A DNA stretch of 64,000 nt, taken from assembly GCA_029721435.1 (NCBI GenBank), contig CM056583.1, forward strand, positions 70,860,120-70,924,119, in the 5' to 3' direction. Positions 1 to 11,990 of the stretch are shown in pieces (position 1 is the stretch's first letter; every line of letters starts with the position of its first letter). The position numbers and the translations under genes were made by a program. This stretch comes from Gymnothorax reevesii. Lineage: Eukaryota > Chordata > Actinopteri > Anguilliformes > Muraenidae. Below the pieces are notes generated by a model. That model was not told the DNA's origin. It saw only the letters and a program-made list of their open reading frames with translations, and ran no database searches.

Positions 1-584
1 GAAAATCAGCAACTTCGGCGTCGCTCTTCATTCTGCTTTCAGCTGTCTCTATCTTTCAAAAGCATGTCCTATACAGATCCTTGTTTTGTTTCTTACTTTG
101 TCACAACTTATTTCGGAATCATAACGAGGCCTTATAGGCTTAGTAACGTCAGACATTTGTGTTCTGAAAAGCTGGTAGCTGCAGCTCAGTGGTAACTGTC
201 AACCTGGATGCTGAAATGCTACTGACTTCATGATTGGGAGATGGGTGGAGGGCGGCGCAACCGGCCAAAACACAAAACGACAACATCAACATTAGTTGTG
301 GGCAGCAACTTCGCTTTTCTAATTATAATATATCTGGCTGGACTACTGTTGTCAGTGATATAAGTATTCTAAATTAACATCATTCCTTAATGTCTGGTGA
401 TATATCAGGGCCATTTCATGGTTAATCAACATACATTTCTTACATATTGCTCCTTTAATGTGCCATAATTCAGCATTATGTTTGTGATTTTCTCGTAGGC
501 TGTGAATTGTGTCACATGATAAGGGTGTTTGAGTCCGCACATGCTTCTCTCGGCTGTTCACATAAGCCTCACTTTGTTTCTCAG
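1..584 (+). other. unc5d: unc5d-like intron (partial), 3' end
   Basis: Non-coding sequence upstream of the first recognised exon. It ends in a pyrimidine-rich tract and an AG acceptor at 583-584. I see no other exon or repeat in it. The ORFs here are short, and the one running through the acceptor is just the exon frame read backwards into the intron. Confidence 0.7.
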
Positions 585-763
585 AGGGAAAAGGAACTCG
601 TCCCGTTCATCTCTCAGATGGATGGCTCTGTCTCATCTCTGCATGGCCCCAATGCCTTCAAAATCCCCTTCTCCATTCGCCAGAGGATCTGTACAACTTT
701 TGACAATGTCAATGCCAAAGGCAAGGACTGGCAGCTTTTGGCACAGAAACTTCACATCGACAG
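585..763 (+). CDS. unc5d: UNC5-type netrin receptor, penultimate exon (first part of death domain)
   Basis: UNC5 proteins are single-pass netrin receptors that mediate axon repulsion. They also act as dependence receptors, triggering apoptosis through a cytoplasmic C-terminal death domain when ligand is absent. This 179-nt exon starts in phase 0 after an AG acceptor and ends AG|gtaag, splitting an Arg codon. The translation holds the FKIPFSIRQRIC, NAKGKDWQLLAQKL and IDR segments of the first death-domain helices. It agrees better with my recollection of UNC5D than with UNC5A, B or C, notably GPNAFKIP, SIRQRIC and NAKGKDWQ. The exon joins in frame to 9295. The upstream UPA, ZU5, transmembrane, thrombospondin and Ig exons lie outside the window. 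The family is certain; the paralogue (D, and a or b in a fish with the extra genome duplication) is less so. Confidence 0.92.
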
Positions 764-1644
764 GTAAGACTCCATTGCTGATGTAAAATGACTTCCCTAA
801 TGGTTTATCTTCAAATGCATAACTATTTGAAAATATTTATTTGTGTTCTCTGTTGACTAAGATCTAAGTAAGTCAGAGTTGAATGCAGTACTACATTACA
901 TGTTTATACGGAGCTGAAATGTACTTCTAAGTGTCAGAATTATTTTAGGAATTGCACACCTAGATTAAGCTATAACCTTCTTCGTCTCCTTCAATGATTT
1001 TGTTTCCACTGAAGAAAAATAGAAATGACTATCAATTGACTTTGGTTCCTCATTACAATTTCAAAGGAAAATGCGAAAGGCTTGACTACAAGTCAGAATC
1101 TTTTGTTGTCTGAACTGGCGTGACTTCAGAATTGCATCATATTCGTGAGCAACGAAGTAAACAACTTGAGTGTTTAAACTATATCAGAACACAGTTAAGA
1201 CTCACTATTCGGTGAAGATTATTTTTTTTTGTGCCCGGAGTGAGTTGCTGTGGTTATATGAAGTAAGAAATAAGCTTGTTTGTTTTACTATTTTTTCAAT
1301 ATTGTTTTTTTTTTGTTGTTGTTTTATTTGTAACTATGTAAACCTGTTCATAACCTACAGTAATATTAACATTTGGACATTTAGCTTTTTTTACAAGCTC
1401 TTTTTGCCATGTATTCCTGTTCTATGAAATTCCATATTCTACAATCGACCTACTTCCTGAATAAAATGAAAATGACTCTGATCTACAACCTAATTTCTAA
1501 GATGTTTCAAAAGTATGAAATGCAAATTGAAAAGAATGCAGTGATCATTTTTGACCTGTATTAAACTGAAAACAGTACGGTACAGAATGCTCAATGTTTT
1601 ATGTCATCCACTTTATTGTAATTTTGGAAATACCTGCTCATACT

Positions 1645-2345
1645 GAATTTGATGCCTGTAACACATTCCAAAAAAAGTGGGGCAATACAAGACTTGCAAA
1701 GCATTGGAATGCTTGAAAACAGCACACTTCTGTACTTTGTACAAGCGTTATACAGGTGACACTGTCATGCTTTGATGTAAATGGCGCATCAACAAATGAC
1801 TCTGCTTTTCACAAGCAATAAGCGATTGAGGTCAGCCACTTAGATTGTTCAGTAAAGCAGTTTTTCACTAACAGTTTAAAAAAACATATAGTATCTTAAT
1901 GTGCTGTTGTATGGATTTCTCCCTCATTATTGCATAAGATTATTAAAATATTCAGGGAATTTGGAAAAATGTCAGCATAAATGGTTGAAAATCTTCGCCA
2001 GTAAACACCAGTCATTGTCTCCACAAATGCAAGCAAAGACTTTGCTCTGCACCAAGGAAGCCATTTGTCAAAAAAGTCCGGAAATGTTGTTGTCTTCGCT
2101 GGACTTGATCTCATCTCATGCACAGTTGAAATGTTTTTGTCAGACCAGTCAACCTCTCAAAATGTGTATGGTGATAATTAGCTTAGGGGTCTTCCAAACC
2201 AAATAAAAAAGGACCATCCTGGTTATTACCAACATATTGTTATGGGATTGTGTTAGTGCTCATGGTATAAGTGACTTGAGCTCTGCATTTGTACCATTGA
2301 TTCTGATGCAGATATATGCATGTTGGAGCAACATATGAAGAGTTA
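1645..2345 (+). mobile_element. Tc1-like transposon relic (GTTGGGA-type family A), 3' truncated
   Basis: It starts with the ACATTCCAAAAAAAG/GGGGCA terminus typical of a teleost Tc1 family. It then follows that family's order: a diverged helix-turn-helix segment around 1915-1975 (TTGCATAAGATTATTAAAA), a region around 2040-2100 that would encode the CTKEAICQKSPE-like stretch, and a block ending TTGGAGCAACATATG at about 2320-2336. All frames are broken. The same family recurs at 4785-5450 and 20090-21070. Confidence 0.7.
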
Positions 2346-2449
2346 ATTTGGGAAAACAGATAAAGGTAATTCTGAAAATGAATACACTAACAGCAGTTTG
2401 ATGAATATTCCTATGACTACTCAATCAAAAAACATAGTTTAGGAAAAGT

Positions 2450-2471
2450 AAAAAAAAAAAAAAAAAAAAAA
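2450..2471 (+). repeat. Poly-A tract
   Basis: An uninterrupted run of 22 A residues. It may be a retroposon tail or a simple repeat; no flanking duplication is evident. Confidence 0.9.
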
Positions 2472-2584
2472 TCTTTCTGAAATAATGATATTCTGTGGAG
2501 TACACAATTTAAAAAGCATGATTTAAGGAAATAAGTCAAAATGCACATAACTGTTTTTGCAAACGAAACTCTTCATATGTCTTC

Positions 2585-2720
2585 TAGACAAGTGGTTCCC
2601 AAACTCAGTCCTAGAGTACATCTGTGTGTGTCGGCTTTTGTTCTAACCACAATGGCAATTAAATTATTTCAACCAGCCTTTTATTTTCCTTAACTAGGTT
2701 CTTCTCATTTAGCATTACTT
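2585..2720 (+). repeat. Dispersed repeat fragment (GTGGTTCCCAAACTCAGTCCT type)
   Basis: The GTGGTTCCCAAACTCAGTCC start and the TTTTGTTCTAACCA segment match a widely dispersed fish hAT/SINE-like repeat that I recognise only by its opening motif. No target duplication is visible. Confidence 0.4.
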
Positions 2721-2794
2721 ATAGTCATAATCACATTGGGGCCAATTTGACAATCTAAATGCAGTAGGCAAATGCAAGTGGTAGAGGTATCACA

Positions 2795-3470
2795 GATCAA
2801 AACTTGGTGTGTCTAACTCCATTCCAGTAATGGAGAATTTCATGACAGGAAGCCATAGAACAACAGTGGTGCTGTTGTCTAACAGGGTTAGTCTATAATG
2901 AGGTTGTTTCCTGTGGATGCAGTGAGGGTTTTGTTCCTATATAGAACTTGAGTGTTCAGGTGAACACGTGTCGCCAGCGTGTGACTACCAACTGGAAGTG
3001 TGACTACCGAACAGACAGACGGACAGACAGACGCCGGACAAAGTGATCCCTATGTGCCGCTATGCTTCGCAGGCGACACAAAAATCAGATCAGCCACTGT
3101 CACTCTCTATAAAACCAGTACATGAACATGCAAATTTTATCGGGTGAGGAACAAGAGCCTATCCTGTATCACTGCCACGTAAGTTGGTCCTTTGTGAGCC
3201 GCACTCACGTTTTGTCAGGTTTAATAATATGAGGCCACTGGGAAAGCGAAAACTGGCGTTAATGAGTTTTGCTTGAATGTGGGTCATTTAAACCTTATAC
3301 AAAACAGCACTCATAGTAGAAAAACAAAAATGAGACTGAACTTAATTATTTGTTTTTCCCCCTCACATAGGAAAAAATTACGTGTAAAAATATTCCTTCG
3401 CCTTCCCCTTCCCATTAGACTTCACCATCATTTTGTCAGCATTATTAATAGGATACGCCTAAATAAGGAA
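2795..3470 (+). repeat. Harbinger-like non-autonomous repeat, copy A
   Basis: This block aligns in the same order with 3870-4412. Shared landmarks are CTAACTCCATTCCAGTAAT, TTTCCTGTGG, ACTGTCACTCTCTATAAAAC, GGTGAGGAACAAG, ACAAAACAGCA and CCATCATTTTGTCAGCATTA. Copy A has extra sequence near 3000 (ACAGACAGACGGACAGACAG), so it is not a simple duplicate. No coding capacity. Confidence 0.65.
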
Positions 3471-3827
3471 AAGGGAGGGAGAATGATATGAATGCTCAGT
3501 GTTTATTTGCCATCAGCATTACTGGTTGGGATTCAGTCTCATGAAACAACCATAGAGTGACAGCTTTTGCTTTAAAAGATCCTCTGGGTGTGTGAGAATG
3601 CAAACAAGGTTTGTGACATGAAACTTGCAGAGCACCAGCTTCATTAATTAACACACTCTCTAATGCACTGGCCATTACATTGAGATGCAAACGGCTTTAT
3701 TTCAGGGCAAGAAAGTTTCAAACTGGGTGGAGGCGATAAATATGCCATAATCTATGGACAAAATAGTGCATAGTGTTACTGTTTCATGCATTCCTATTTG
3801 CAAAGGCTCAAAAATGGAGCTCTAAGG

Positions 3828-4412
3828 GCCCTATTTTAACGAACTAATTGTTGTCGGAGAATGCAATTGCTTGTCAAATCTGGGCTTGTCTAACTCTATT
3901 CCAGTAATTTTGTCTTAGGAGGCGATAGCACAGCTGTGGCACTTTTGTCAAACGGGTTAGTATAAGACAAATTTATTTCCTGTGGGAGTGGTCAGGGTTT
4001 GGTTCTGTTCAGGCCAATCTGATTGGATACTGTCATTCTCTTTAAAACCAGTGAGTTAATGCTGTAGCGAACTGGCAGTTTTCTCAGGTGAGGAACAAGC
4101 CCATAACCTGTGTGACTGCCGCCTCCTTAGGACCTCTGAGAATTGGGTTTCCTGTAGTTATGCATCAAGGAGTTTTAGGACATAGAGGTTGAATCACCAC
4201 ATAACATGTTTTTATACCAAAATTTGTCAGCAATTAAAACCATTTACAAAACAGCAGTCATGGTATTAAAACAAAGGCGAGACTAAGGTTAATTATTTGT
4301 GAGCCTAGTTACTCTACTTTAAGAAAATATTTACATGCATAAAAATACCCCTTCAACCTCTCCTTCCCTTTGACCCCACCATCATTTTTTGGCATTATGT
4401 ATAGCACGTCTC
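3828..4412 (+). repeat. Harbinger-like non-autonomous repeat, copy B
   Basis: It begins GGGCCCTATTTTAACGA, the terminus I associate with fish PIF/Harbinger-type elements. It then runs parallel to copy A through CTAACTCTATTCCAGTAAT, ACTGTCATTCTCTTTAAAAC and GGTGAGGAACAAG to the CCATCATTTTTTGGCATTA block. The complementary right terminus is not seen, so the copy is probably truncated or very diverged. Confidence 0.6.
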
Positions 4413-4784
4413 AAACTGGTCTGTAAATGGCCCAGGGGGCAGAAGCGCAACTAATATTGGCCACCAATCCAAATCATCTGGTAGATAATAAACAATTGAT
4501 TTAAAGAAGAAGTAGATGATAATTAGGAAAATGTGAATTGTGCTGATGTTCAAGAAAGAAAATTATTAATGACAACTAAATTGGCTGCCTATAATTGACT
4601 TCAATTTTTTTGTGTTGCCAATTTTTAAGCATTTGTTCACTATAATCGATATTTAAACTTAAAAAGGCAATATATACTGTATATTGGATATTCCTGCAAA
4701 CCTATTTCTGGCATAATGTTTGAATAATCCCTCTGAACATCAAAAGCACAAACTCAGGAAAAATTGACGGCTGTTAAAATCCCT

Positions 4785-5450
4785 TGTTTTCCATTGTTAT
4801 TGGAACAAAATCCAGCATACTTGGGGGGGTCTCCAGGACTGAGTTTTGGAACCACCGTTCTTGATGACATCTTTGCAAGAAGGCCCTTGCATATTTAAAC
4901 ATGACAGTGAACAGTGACATTCTGCATGTGTAGCAACAGAATGGCTCTCTAATCTGAGAATGTGGCCAGTAGACTGGCCTACCTCCAGTCTTGGTCTGTC
5001 TCCCATCAAAAATATGAGGCATTTAAAGAGGAGCAAAAATGAACCATCTGGATGTCTGAGCAGCTAGAGACATATTTCCATCAAGAAAGAATGGTTATAA
5101 AAATTCTACTTAACTGGAGCAATTGGTGTCCTCAGTTACCCAACCAATTACTTGGAGGTGGTGATAAAAGGAAAGGTGATGTAACACAGTGGTAAACATG
5201 CCCCTGTCCCAACCTCTGGAACGTGTTATAGGCATGAAATCTGGAGTGAAGGTTTATTTAAAAAAAAAAAAGGAAAAATATTAAATATTTGACCACAGTT
5301 CATAGAATTGCCTTCAATTGATTCAAGTACTTCAAGGTATCTTCTAAATATTGATATCGCATGTCTTCGTTTGCACCCAGAGGATGTTGTATGAAAACTG
5401 ATGCAATATTTCAAGTTGATGTATGTGCTACTTCCTCAGTGGTGTTGCGG
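4785..5450 (+). mobile_element. Tc1-like relic (family A), 3' portion
   Basis: It follows the 3' third of the same family as 1645-2345. It includes a decayed equivalent of the ACTGGCCTGCCTGCAGTCC and CTGTCTCCCAT region at 4974-5005 and GGTGATGTAACACAGTGGTAA at 5176-5196. These encode decayed forms of the last catalytic block and the C-terminal tail. Frames are broken. The overlap with the end of the 1645-2345 relic suggests separate insertions rather than one split element. Confidence 0.65.
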
Positions 5451-5771
5451 CGTACATAGCCCTTATACTTAATTTGTAATTTCATAGTTTTCAGAGAAAC
5501 TTAGATATGACCAGGAACTGACATTGCGTATAATACTGAAATTTTCTTACTCTCCATATAAAAATATGTAAGAATTTGAATCTTTATTGAATCCTATTGC
5601 ATTGTAAAGATTGAAATGTCTGTTGTAAATTCTGCTTTTATCTTCTTTCCCACTTGCAATGAAACTGGCCTCGGGGAAGAATGAATTATAATCCACTGAT
5701 GGTGCGAATGTCAGTGTTGCAGAACTGGTTGCAGGAGTAATAAATCCTTTCACTCTGGACGGACAGAATTA

Positions 5772-6865
5772 TGCAGACGGTTCTGTGAAAAAGTAATTGC
5801 CCCCTGTCCCGATTTCTTCCATTTTGGCAAATTTGTCACACGTTTCAGATCATCAAACAATGATAATTTAAAGACTCCATCCTTGTATAATATTATAATT
5901 TTATTTATTGAAGGAAAAAGCTATCCAACACTATCTGGCCTTATGTGAAAAAGTAATTTCCCGCTCAGTTATTAAATCAATCAATTGCTCAATTGGATTA
6001 AATTTCACAAGATATGGCCCAGGATGATTTCTGCCAGCTCTGTTTAATCTTAGTATCACTTAAATGGAACCTGTCTGGCAATGTAAAGTAGGCAAAAAGC
6101 AACGCATGATGCAGAATTCTTGAGAAATTCCAGAAGAGATGAGAAATGAAGTTGCCGGCATCTATCAGTCTGGAAAGGGTTACAAAGCCATTGATAAAGT
6201 TCACTCCAGCAAACCATGGTGAGAACCAAATGGCAAAAATTTGGAAGAAAAATTACCCTTCCCAGGTGTGGCTGCCTGCCAAAATTTCTTTATAAGTGCA
6301 TCAAGGACTCACCCAGAGGGTCACAAAAGAATCCAAGCAAATGTGAAGAACTGCTGGCCTCACTTGTCTCAATTAATGTCAGGCTTGGCAATTCCACAAT
6401 AAACAAGAGACTTGGAAAAAATGTTATCCATGGGAAAGCTGTAGGGGGAAAACCACTGCTGACCAAAAAGAGCACAAAGGCTCATCTCTCACTTTCCAAA
6501 AACAAAAAAAACATATTGATGACCCTTAAGACTTCTGGGATAATATTCTGTTTACTGATCAGGCAAAAGTGGATCTTTTTTGAGGAAATGGGTGTTGTTA
6601 CATCTGGCGTAAGCAAACACAGCATTCCACAATGAGACCATCACACCACCAGTCAAACACACTGGTGGTGGTGGAATGGTCTGGGGCTGCTTTGCTCCTT
6701 CAGGGCTTGGAAATCTAGCCATGATAGATGGAACCATTAAGTTTGCTCTCTACCATACAATCCTGAGCTAGAATGTCCAGCCAATAGTTCTTGACCTAAA
6801 ACTCAAGCACAGTTGGCTTATGTCGTAGGAAGGATAAGTACGTCCATTTCTGAATGGCTGAAAAT
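5772..6865 (+). mobile_element. Tc1-like transposon relic (GTGAAAAAGTAATTGCCCC family B), 3' truncated
   Basis: The left end carries TGTGAAAAAGTAATTGCCCC, the diagnostic terminus of a common fish Tc1 family. The region 6150-6790 is a decayed transposase gene: CACCAGTCAAACAC, GGTGGTGGAATGGTCTGGGG (a VMVW-GCF-type block) and TCTGAATGGCTGAAAA are recognisable. The longest open stretch (6216-6635, 139 codons) is frame-shifted residue and not a gene. The right terminus is missing. The same family recurs at 55000-58180. Confidence 0.75.
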
Positions 6866-8574
6866 AATAATTCAATCACTCTTTCCCTCATAAAATTACC
6901 TTATAAAGCTATGGAACTACTGGACAATGCACGTAATTTTTAAGCTAAGGGTATTTGTGATGATTCAAACAGTTAATTGCTCGCCATAGTGCAGTTTTCA
7001 ATATTACAAAACCTTTCATTTCTTGATATTGGAACATGTTTTCTTTTTTTAATAGTTTTAACATTTTTGGACCATACTGCCATACTGTATGTCAAGCATT
7101 AGTGATCCATCAGCTTGCTCTTAAAATGCAGTCACAGAATTTAGGTGGACCAGCAGAGCCAGAATGTCTTTACGATGATGGTGCTGCCATATCCCTTGTC
7201 CTCATTCAATGGTCAGAGATACTGTATCTACCTTCTGAAGGCTGGTGCTTGGTGTTGCTGTGCAGATTTTATTATAGATCTTTGCAAGCATGAGCTTAGT
7301 TGTATTTCGTGGAAATCAAACTGGCCCAGTGTTTTTCAGTTTGGACTTGCATGAAAATTTCATGCTTTGAAGTGAAAGGTGTTGGGATGTTTTTCTGAAT
7401 AAAATCGTTCATGCTGTTCATGCTATGAGAAATAGCGCTTGTAGGAAAGGCTTCTCTGGATTCTTTTTAGAAAATATTTTGTGTTAGAGAGAAATCACGT
7501 ATCTCAGACCTCAACCCTAATAGCTACATGATGCTTCCCTTTCATTTAGGGAAATTAGATAACAGTTGTGGGACGATTTTGTGGGACGATTCCACATGCA
7601 TATTATATCTGCTGACTGTATCGCTGTACTGAAGCTACATCATGCTCATACTGAGAGAAATATTAAAACCCAGGACAAGGCGTTTCTATGATCACAGCAC
7701 TACATCAAATGGAAAATGTCTAGGTCTTGTTCATCATTTTATTCACTTTTTCCGGTAATTCAGCAGGACATATTTGGGATCATTGGAAACCCTTGTATCG
7801 TTGAATTGACCTGAAGTTCCGCAAGTTTGAATACAGCAGCCAGTTTGACGGACCAATATATTGGTTTATTGGGGTTTAGTCCACTTTTATATGGACATTA
7901 TTCTCCATTGCACATGGATGCACCTTTACAAATTTCCTCTGCTTGCTCTCTTCCCTTTAATGAACTATCGTGGCAAAATTTATTTCTTTGAACTGAATAC
8001 ATACTTTGCAAGGGGGAAAGAGGGGGAATACACCACAGCAGAACTTTACACAGCCTGCCCTGTCATCATGATGTGGGGTGTTGCACTGTGGGATTCCTTT
8101 CCTGCTTGTATTCTTGATTACATTTTATATGCTGTGCATAAAGGAGAAAAAACCAGTGAGGTTTTTATAAATTTGAAACAAATTACTCTTGGTGCAGCTG
8201 CCATCTTTAATCTGGGCATTTTTTTGGGGATTCACTCCTTGAAGCATCTGTTTATGAGAGCTGAGGTAGAATTAGCTGTGAAAAGTAAGGAAGTATGGAG
8301 AAGCAATGTTTTAATTTCCCCAGGCTTCTGTGTCAGTGTTGTGATATGCATTACTTGCAGCACTCCGTTGTCTTTATTTGTTTGTTTGTTTGTTTGTTGG
8401 GTTTTTTTTTTTTTTTAATTGCTTGTGTAAAATGAGTTGAACTTGTTGCTTCCACATCACAAGAATGTCTAAGACTTGTTAGGCAAATTTAAAATTCATC
8501 TATTTCTGTCTGAAGGTGTTTTAGCGATAAATATCTCAACTGTTTGATTTGGAAAAATGTACTATAGAGCAAAG

Positions 8575-8588
8575 GTGCCCTCTACTGG
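8575..8588 (-). promoter_or_regulatory. Consensus CTCF-type motif
   Basis: On the minus strand the 14-mer fits CCASYAGRKGGCRS at every position. It lies in the last unc5d intron, 0.7 kb upstream of the last exon. Occupancy cannot be judged from sequence. Confidence 0.45.
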
Positions 8589-9294
8589 ACATTAGTACTA
8601 AAGCCACCCAAAGTAAATGTGGTTTCGAGGAAATGTGTTGTTGGACAGTAGTTGGTCTTATCACTGAAATCATTGCCACATATTCCTTCTGAAGATTATG
8701 GCGTACTTTTTTTGTTGAAGCTGGATAAGGTATGAATTGAGTCAATGCTATGGTGATTTACTGATCCACAGTTCTATGGTTATTAGCAGCTGTTACACGA
8801 AATACTTGTCGGACCCAGTTGATGAGGTTTGACTTATGACAACTGTTTTTCCTTGCTTTTGCTGTTTTTTTGGTGTTTGGCATATGCTGCCATAGTATGT
8901 AGACACATTTCCCTCAACCATCTTTGTCTTGCTTTGCAGACGCTTCACAAAGTTCTGCTGATCATTGTTCTTTTCGGCTGGCTGTTGCTGCTAATTAGCA
9001 TTCAGATTAATCAGTCTCTTTGACTCTTGTGGTTCAGATACTTCAATGTTAAAGTAATTATTCAGGGATACTGATTTTGCCCACCACCTGTACATAGACT
9101 CGTTCATGAAGGTTGCCGAGTTTGTGAATACTGCTGAGGAATTGAGGGTACTGTAACTTTTACTACATTTTGATTGTCACTGTTACACTAGTGTCCTGTG
9201 CCATTTTGGCCAGTTGTCAGATTTGTTCTGTCTCATTTTCTCTGAGGGAAAGTGAACATTTGAGCTGAAATTGCCATTTTTTGTTGCTGTACAG

Positions 9295-9469
9295 GAACCA
9301 GTCCTATTTTGCCCAGCAGCGCAGTCCTTCAGCGGTGATACTGAACCTCTGGGAAGCCCGTCACCAAGACGACGGGGATTTGGACTCCCTAGCCAGTGCG
9401 TTGGAAGAAATTGGCAAGTTGCACTACGGTGGCAGCAGCACAGACAAACCCTGCGCAGACTTCACTTAA
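9295..9469 (+). CDS. unc5d: UNC5-type netrin receptor, last coding exon (end of death domain)
   Basis: Entry after ACAG completes the split Arg codon, giving [25 protein letters not shown], then [15 protein letters not shown], a short Gly/Ser tail and TAA at 9467-9469. [15 protein letters not shown] and [14 protein letters not shown] are the strongest UNC5D-like segments and form the last helices of the death domain. The tail after EEIG (about 18 residues, ending ADFT) is shorter than the mammalian UNC5D tail as I recall it. With 585-763 it gives about 118 residues of contiguous C terminus. No frame break is present. Confidence 0.93.
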
Positions 9470-10110
9470 CAGAGGACTGAATAACAGCAGCTTGAGAACA
9501 AAGCAAAGAGTTCAAACTGCACCAAGCCGGGTTCACCATGGCTCATGACAGTACTGGGAAGCCAGACTTATCCCTCTGGCAGAGACGTGCCAGTCCAGGT
9601 AATCAATGTTAGTGAGGTAACATTGGCTACCATGGTGGCAAATCAAATTCACCAGCCATGCTGCATCAAGGAGGGATTTCTTCTCCTGGTTTTTTCACAG
9701 AGGAGTTGATTAGGAGGGGTATGTACACACAAGGTAATCTAACCTTTTCAATCAAGCTAAACACACAAGCCAGTATAATTATAAAAGTATGTTCATCAAC
9801 TGGGAAATAGGAGTAAGACTCAGTGGCTGCACGTTTTAGACACACCCTTCTGAAGCTGCCAAAGAGACTTAGCTCGCTGTACATCATTAAAGGAATTGGG
9901 TGTTGCCAAGCAACAGTGGGGAAAAAAACTTGTTTGTTGTCTTATACATAAAGGCGTAATTTTTTTTCTTTGTTTTCAGTCTTATGCTGCAGTGCTTATA
10001 TTGAGCAAAATTGCTTTGAATCAGTTTGGTTTAACATGAATATTTCTGCTTATTCTGATTTTGATATGCATTGTACAAATAAAGCTACAATTACAGAAAC
10101 AATAAAAACA
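9470..10110 (+). other. unc5d: unc5d 3' UTR (minimum extent)
   Basis: Non-coding sequence after the stop, with no recognised repeat. The end is set by the first two AATAAA signals. A longer UTR cannot be excluded, because another AATAAA lies at 11694. Confidence 0.6.
10078..10106 (+). terminator. unc5d: Polyadenylation signals of unc5d
   Basis: Two AATAAA hexamers, at 10078-10083 and 10101-10106, lie about 0.6 kb after the stop codon. They are the first canonical signals downstream. Confidence 0.5.
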
Positions 10111-10888
10111 CACGTTATAACAAATTTTGGGTGCAACAGTAAAATGTCCTCAGAAGTGTTGATTTAACTCTTAGTACATGTACTGTAAGTTGAATAGATT
10201 TATTTTTATTTGACTTAAATGCATGTGTTTCACACTTAAATTTGTATTGTCTCTTTCAGTGCAATGAAAATAATTACTGTATTCTATATTACACAGATGT
10301 CCAAATCAAATCCAGGGAACACACCTCTCAATCCCATGAAATGCCAATGCATTTATACCATGTGTTAAGAATAAGTAGAATCTGGCTCAAATCTCAAAAA
10401 ATTGGTAAATTATTTGTTTATAAATTGCCGAGTAGACAACCGTGAGTGACATTGCAGTGAGTGTCTTGATATCCCAGAATGGTTACTTTAACGAGGTGGA
10501 GGAAAGGCTGGTGTTAAATGTGTTATCAGCATCAGATTGCTTCAACTGCCTCTGTGGGGTAATTATTTGTATCGAGATATTTTCCCAGTTCAGTCATGAA
10601 AACGGCGGAGAAACAGTCTGGCAGTCAAAATCTGATGCAATTAAAGGCAGACAATGCTGGCAATGAAATTTCAAAGCCGAAGTCCGCAGGGAAGCATTGT
10701 GGTATGTTCCTAACCGTGTTAAACAATTACCCACTTAATTTAGGCCTGTGGTCATTGGCATTTGCCTTGTGAAGGAGCCCACTAAGGACTAATTTAAAGA
10801 TACATAAGTTGTTTGGTTTTCTGAAGACTGTACTTTACTGTACCTGTTATTGTAAGGTGGTCACATTTTCATGCGAAAGTTGGGTTAC

Positions 10889-11045
10889 TAAAGCTGCTTT
10901 CACACCGGATGCGAAACAAAAAAATTCAAAGTCAATGCAAAGACGCGAATACAGGGGTTTCACGTGTATTCGCGTCTTTGCATAGACTTCGAATGAAATC
11001 TGACATGCGAAAAATTTGTTTCGCGTCCAGTGTTAAAGCGGCTTT
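10889..11045. mobile_element. Palindromic MITE (about 157 bp)
   Basis: The left arm starts TAAAGCTGCTTTCACACCGG and the right arm ends as its near-complement. GCGAAAC near each end is complementary. The centre is a perfect 17-bp inverted repeat (10938-10954 with 10966-10982, GCAAAGACGCGAATACA) around an 11-nt loop. It is locally CpG-rich against a CpG-poor background. No coding capacity. Confidence 0.75.
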
Positions 11046-11990
11046 AGACTATCTGCTGAGGCTGCCCTAAGATCTGATGAAGTATTACAGGCAATCTTGC
11101 ATCACACTTACTGCTGCCAGTAAATATTTTCAACATTGCTAACTTGTCAAAATTTACAAAATTATAAGAGATGTGTTAGCATGCCTAGTTGTGAGAAATA
11201 CAATGAGGTCTAGAAGTATTTATTGAGTGACACAGTCGTAAGGCTGTGTAATAAATAGTAAAAGATGAAACTGTGAACACTTAGCTTGACTTCAACCCCC
11301 ACACTGCCACCGAAAAGAAATGTATTTCTGTGCTGTTGTTGATTGTTGATTTTAACATGACGACAGACCATTGTTCTGACAACTGGCTTAGTGCTGGTGA
11401 AAACCAAATTATTTTACAAAGACCTTAGCAAACTATGTGAATTAATTTGTATTATTTCAGGATTGCATCTGCGGTAACTGCACACCATTTCCCCTCAAGG
11501 GTGTGATTACTTCTGGAGTGAGCAGTGAAAATGAGATGTTTTGGTATGAAAAAGAAAAGAAAAAAACTAAGAAAAAAGGTGCAAATATGATGGTTTGTGT
11601 TTTCAGTTTGAGTTCCCTCTGTGTCTTTAAACAGCCAGCCTAGCTATCACATTCACAAGTTTCTCTGTATATATGCGCAAGTGATGATAACTGAATAAAT
11701 ATTATTTTATAAATTTAACAGTGTTGATTTGAATAACGTATTATCCATATAGGCCATTCCTAAGCTATTATCAGTTTTTGGATCCAGCTTTAGGGTTCAA
11801 TTTTTTTCTTATGTTTCTGTGCTGCATATTTGCTTTCTGTAGCGGAATGTTAATTTTCTTTTGGTTCTCTTTGCAAACTTCTGTAAAAGGCTTTATGTTT
11901 CTATTTATGATGTGCCAGATGATACAATGACAGGAAATGACCATTTATACATGTTTATTTCATCATATAATGCATGTATAATATGTGTAT
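11046..11990. other. Intergenic, nothing recognised
   Basis: AT-rich sequence. The open stretch after a plausible acceptor at 11459-11460 encodes a Lys-rich, low-complexity tail and resembles no family. AATAAA at 11694 may be a distal polyadenylation site. Confidence 0.5.

Larger units (their letters stand above)
764..9294 (+). other. unc5d: Last intron of the unc5d-like gene (8.5 kb)
   Basis: Bounded by GTAAG at 764 and a pyrimidine tract plus ACAG at 9291-9294. It contains Tc1-like relics (about 1645-2345, 4785-5450, 5772-6865), two copies of a Harbinger-like repeat (2795-3470 and 3828-4412), a poly-A run and a CTCF-type motif. From about 6866 to 8570 I recognise nothing. A 185-codon open stretch at 7861-8418 resembles no family I know and runs into a TTTG/poly-T tract. 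Confidence 0.85.

Noticed and set aside
7861..8418. 185-codon open stretch in the last unc5d intron
   Set aside because: No family resemblance, no coding-like composition, runs into a TTTG/poly-T tract, lies inside an intron; chance opening in AT-rich DNA is the simpler view.
11461..11640. Possible exon after a good acceptor (TTGTATTATTTCAG)
   Set aside because: The reading frame is a short Cys-containing start followed by Lys-rich low complexity, with no partner exon; probably unc5d 3' flank.
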